A stretch of DNA of 64,000 nt from Phaseolibacter flectens ATCC 12775 (GTDB lineage Bacteria > Pseudomonadota > Gammaproteobacteria > Enterobacterales > Enterobacteriaceae). Where the stretch lies: assembly GCF_000518745.1 (NCBI RefSeq), contig NZ_JAEE01000001.1:493084-557083 (forward strand). Reading direction: 5' to 3'. The notes under the pieces were generated by a model. That model did no database searches, was not told the DNA's origin, and was given only the letters and a program-made list of their open reading frames with translations. A program made the translations under genes and the position numbers. Of the stretch, positions 62,244-64,000 are shown in pieces (positions within the stretch are counted from its first letter, which is position 1; every line of letters starts with the position of its first letter).

Positions 62244-62310
62244 ATTATTATCTTCTCAATTCAATCATGTTCACTGTCACTTTTATTTTTTATTAATAAT
62301 CTGAACAACA

Positions 62311-62820
62311 TTACATTGAAATTGGGCCCGCTCGGATCCCCATTTGAATGGCAAGCCAGAGTGCTTCACAAAAGCAGTGAGGCCGTGTTGCCGTTCTATC
62401 AATCACACTTAACACACTGTGATACAGCAGAATCTGCAATGCATTGCTTTGGCATGACTGCGCATGACATTCGGCCAGTTGCCGTAATGTCAACTGCGCC
62501 AGAGCTCGACGAGGCGATGACTCGATCCTCGGCAGCTCACTCATTAAATGGCGAATCGCTAATTTTATTGCATAGCGTTGCCAATAGTCAGGTAAAAAAG
62601 TCACCTGATTAGCCATGGCGCGCTGTTGGCTCATCACTTTATGAAGATGATCGTCTTTCCCTAGCAAATGCCAGTCTGTTAATTGTTGTTTTTCTGACAA
62701 GGCTAAGAACTGACTCTGATAGACAGGCATACCACAACAGGCTGCCACCACACCCATTAAGAGATGAGGACAGACATATTTTTTACTGAACTGTAACCAA
62801 CTGGTAAGAATTGCGATCAC
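62311..62820 (-). CDS. secM: SecM secretion monitor with translation arrest motif
   Basis: Exported monitor whose ribosome stalling exposes the secA ribosome-binding site when Sec export is low. It is 169 residues from a GTG start (E. coli 170, also from GTG). The N-terminal export signal keeps the E. coli pattern (LTSWLQFSKKYVCPHLLMGVVAA). The C-terminus carries the arrest motif with exact spacing and numbering: F150, W155, G161, I162, R163, A164, G165, P166; position 156 is Leu instead of Ile. The rest of the protein is highly divergent. Confidence 0.93.
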   Translation of the reverse strand: MIAILTSWLQFSKKYVCPHLLMGVVAACCGMPVYQSQFLALSEKQQLTDWHLLGKDDHLHKVMSQQRAMANQVTFLPDYWQRYAIKLAIRHLMSELPRIESSPRRALAQLTLRQLAECHAQSCQSNALQILLYHSVLSVIDRTATRPHCFCEALWLAIQMGIRAGPISM

Positions 62821-62972
62821 AAAAACCTGTTATGGCCTCTTAAATAAACGGAGTCAATTTACTGGCTTGCGGTAAAAGGGTACCGTGCCACCGATATGGT
62901 AACATTTTTACTATTTTAAGACAGCAAATAAAGAAACCCAATAATAATACCATTGACTGAAACGAAAGAATA

Positions 62973-63015
62973 AAAAAGAGCAAGTTTATCAAAATGATAA
63001 ATCTTGCTCATCTTT
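62973..63015 (-). terminator. Terminator downstream of lpxC
   Basis: GAGCAAG-TTTATCA pairs with TGATAAA-T-CTTGCTC around a 3-base loop; the minus-strand transcript then runs into T residues. It separates lpxC from secM-secA. Confidence 0.8.
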
Positions 63016-63039
63016 TAACAGGAAGAATAAGAAGAATAT

Positions 63040-63957
63040 TCAGGCTATGACCAAATTACTTGCACGGAAGGTGTCAGCAAGCTCTTCTTCGTCACTGAAT
63101 GTCACCATTTCCCAAGCTTCTTGTTTAGCAAGGACAGCCTGCAACAGTTTATTATTCAATCCATGTCCTGATTTATGGGCGGAAAAAGCGCCAATAATGT
63201 TATGGCCACACATAAACAGGTCACCGATAGCATCCAGCATTTTGTGACGGACAAATTCATCATCAAAGCGCAATCCATCTTCGTTGAGCACTCTGAAATC
63301 ATCTAAACCGATGGCACATTCCAAACTTCCGCCTAGGCACAGACCTTGTGATTGCAGTTGCTCAATATCACGCATAAAACCGAAGGTCCTTGCACGACTG
63401 ATTTGGCTAATAAAGGCTTCTGATGAAAAATCCAAATGATAGTTCTGAGAACTGGAATCAATGGCTGGATGTTTAAAATCAATCGTAAAATCAAGTGAAA
63501 AACCACGGTGTGGTTTAATTTCAGCCCACTTATCACCGTCTTCAACCCTGACGGCTTGCTTGATACGGATAAATTTCTTGGCACTGTTAAGCTCTTCAAT
63601 ACCCGCATCAAGTAGTAAAAAGACAAAAGGTGCTGCACTGCCATCCATAATTGGAATTTCTGGCGCATCAACTTCGACAATAATATTATCGATACCGAGT
63701 CCAGCGAGGGCTGAATTCAAGTGTTCTACAGTAGAAATACGCACACCAGCATCATTAATGAGGCAAGTACTCAACATGGTATCACGCACAAACCGAGCAT
63801 CAGCCTGAAAGTCGACGGCGGGATCCATGTCTGTACGGCGATAGATGACCCCAGTATTCACTGGCGCAGGGCGCAATGTCAGGGTCACTTTTTTACCAGT
63901 GTGCAAACCGACACCCGTTGCCTGAACAGTACGTTTTAAGGTCCTTTGTTTGATCAT
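63040..63957 (-). CDS. lpxC: UDP-3-O-acyl-N-acetylglucosamine deacetylase LpxC
   Basis: Zinc enzyme for the committed step of lipid A synthesis, 305 residues, the same as E. coli. It starts [23 protein letters not shown], with zinc ligands in [10 protein letters not shown] and [14 protein letters not shown] and catalytic His in [10 protein letters not shown]. Start at ATG 63957; an in-frame start lies five codons earlier at 63972. The dcw division cluster (ftsZ) would be expected just beyond the right edge. Confidence 0.97.
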   Translation of the reverse strand: MIKQRTLKRTVQATGVGLHTGKKVTLTLRPAPVNTGVIYRRTDMDPAVDFQADARFVRDTMLSTCLINDAGVRISTVEHLNSALAGLGIDNIIVEVDAPEIPIMDGSAAPFVFLLLDAGIEELNSAKKFIRIKQAVRVEDGDKWAEIKPHRGFSLDFTIDFKHPAIDSSSQNYHLDFSSEAFISQISRARTFGFMRDIEQLQSQGLCLGGSLECAIGLDDFRVLNEDGLRFDDEFVRHKMLDAIGDLFMCGHNIIGAFSAHKSGHGLNNKLLQAVLAKQEAWEMVTFSDEEELADTFRASNLVIA

Positions 63958-64000
63958 CATAATTAATCCCACATAACTATTTGCTACTGTAGTAGCTTAT

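Overview
The window is chromosomal DNA of a gammaproteobacterium of the order Enterobacterales. Nearly every gene has an obvious Escherichia coli counterpart. From about 18.4 kb to the right edge the order follows the E. coli 2-3.5 minute region in reverse (mrcB, hrpB, thpR, sfsA, dksA, gluQ, pcnB, folK, panB, panC, yadH, yadG, hpt, cueO, yacC, speE, speD, yacL, acnB, lpd, aceF, aceE, pdhR, aroP, ampE, ppdD, hofB, hofC, coaE, zapD, yacG, mutT, secA, secM, lpxC). Base composition looks moderate. I cannot name the genus from sequence alone. No rRNA, tRNA, CRISPR array, prophage or insertion sequence was seen.

Left part (1-18.4 kb): this is the lplT-aas-galR-lysA-lysR neighbourhood, which in E. 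coli lies far away near 64 minutes. lplT is a decayed pseudogene next to an intact aas. Between aas and galR sit about 11 kb that E. coli lacks there: a four-gene RND efflux operon (MdtABC/MuxABC type with its own outer-membrane factor) and a second FtsI-like class B penicillin-binding protein. lysR then abuts mrcB across a rearrangement junction.

Middle part (18.4-43.9 kb): wall synthesis (mrcB), RNA and translation functions (hrpB, pcnB, gluQ, dksA), pantothenate and folate biosynthesis (panB, panC, folK), the YadGH ABC exporter, purine salvage (hpt), periplasmic copper oxidase (cueO), spermidine synthesis (speE-speD) and aconitase B. An MgtA-type Mg2+ P-type ATPase lies between acnB and lpd. 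It has a perfect PhoP box and a long structured leader with candidate leader peptides.

Right part (43.9-64 kb): the pyruvate dehydrogenase operon pdhR-aceE-aceF-lpd with a perfect PdhR operator; aroP with two TyrR-box-like sites; ampE; the type IV pilus genes ppdD-hofB-hofC, with hofB apparently broken by a one-base frameshift; coaE-zapD-yacG; mutT; the secM-secA pair with a conserved SecM arrest motif; and lpxC.

Several genes expected from E. coli synteny are absent at their usual places: ampD, nadC, guaC, panD, can, gcd and yacH. ThpR has lost both catalytic HxTx motifs. Together with the broken lplT and hofB, this suggests an enterobacterial lineage undergoing some gene loss. No clearly new multi-gene system was found. 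The strongest points are regulatory (PhoP-mgtA leader, AUU start of pcnB, SecM arrest motif, PdhR and TyrR sites) and degenerative (lplT, hofB, thpR).
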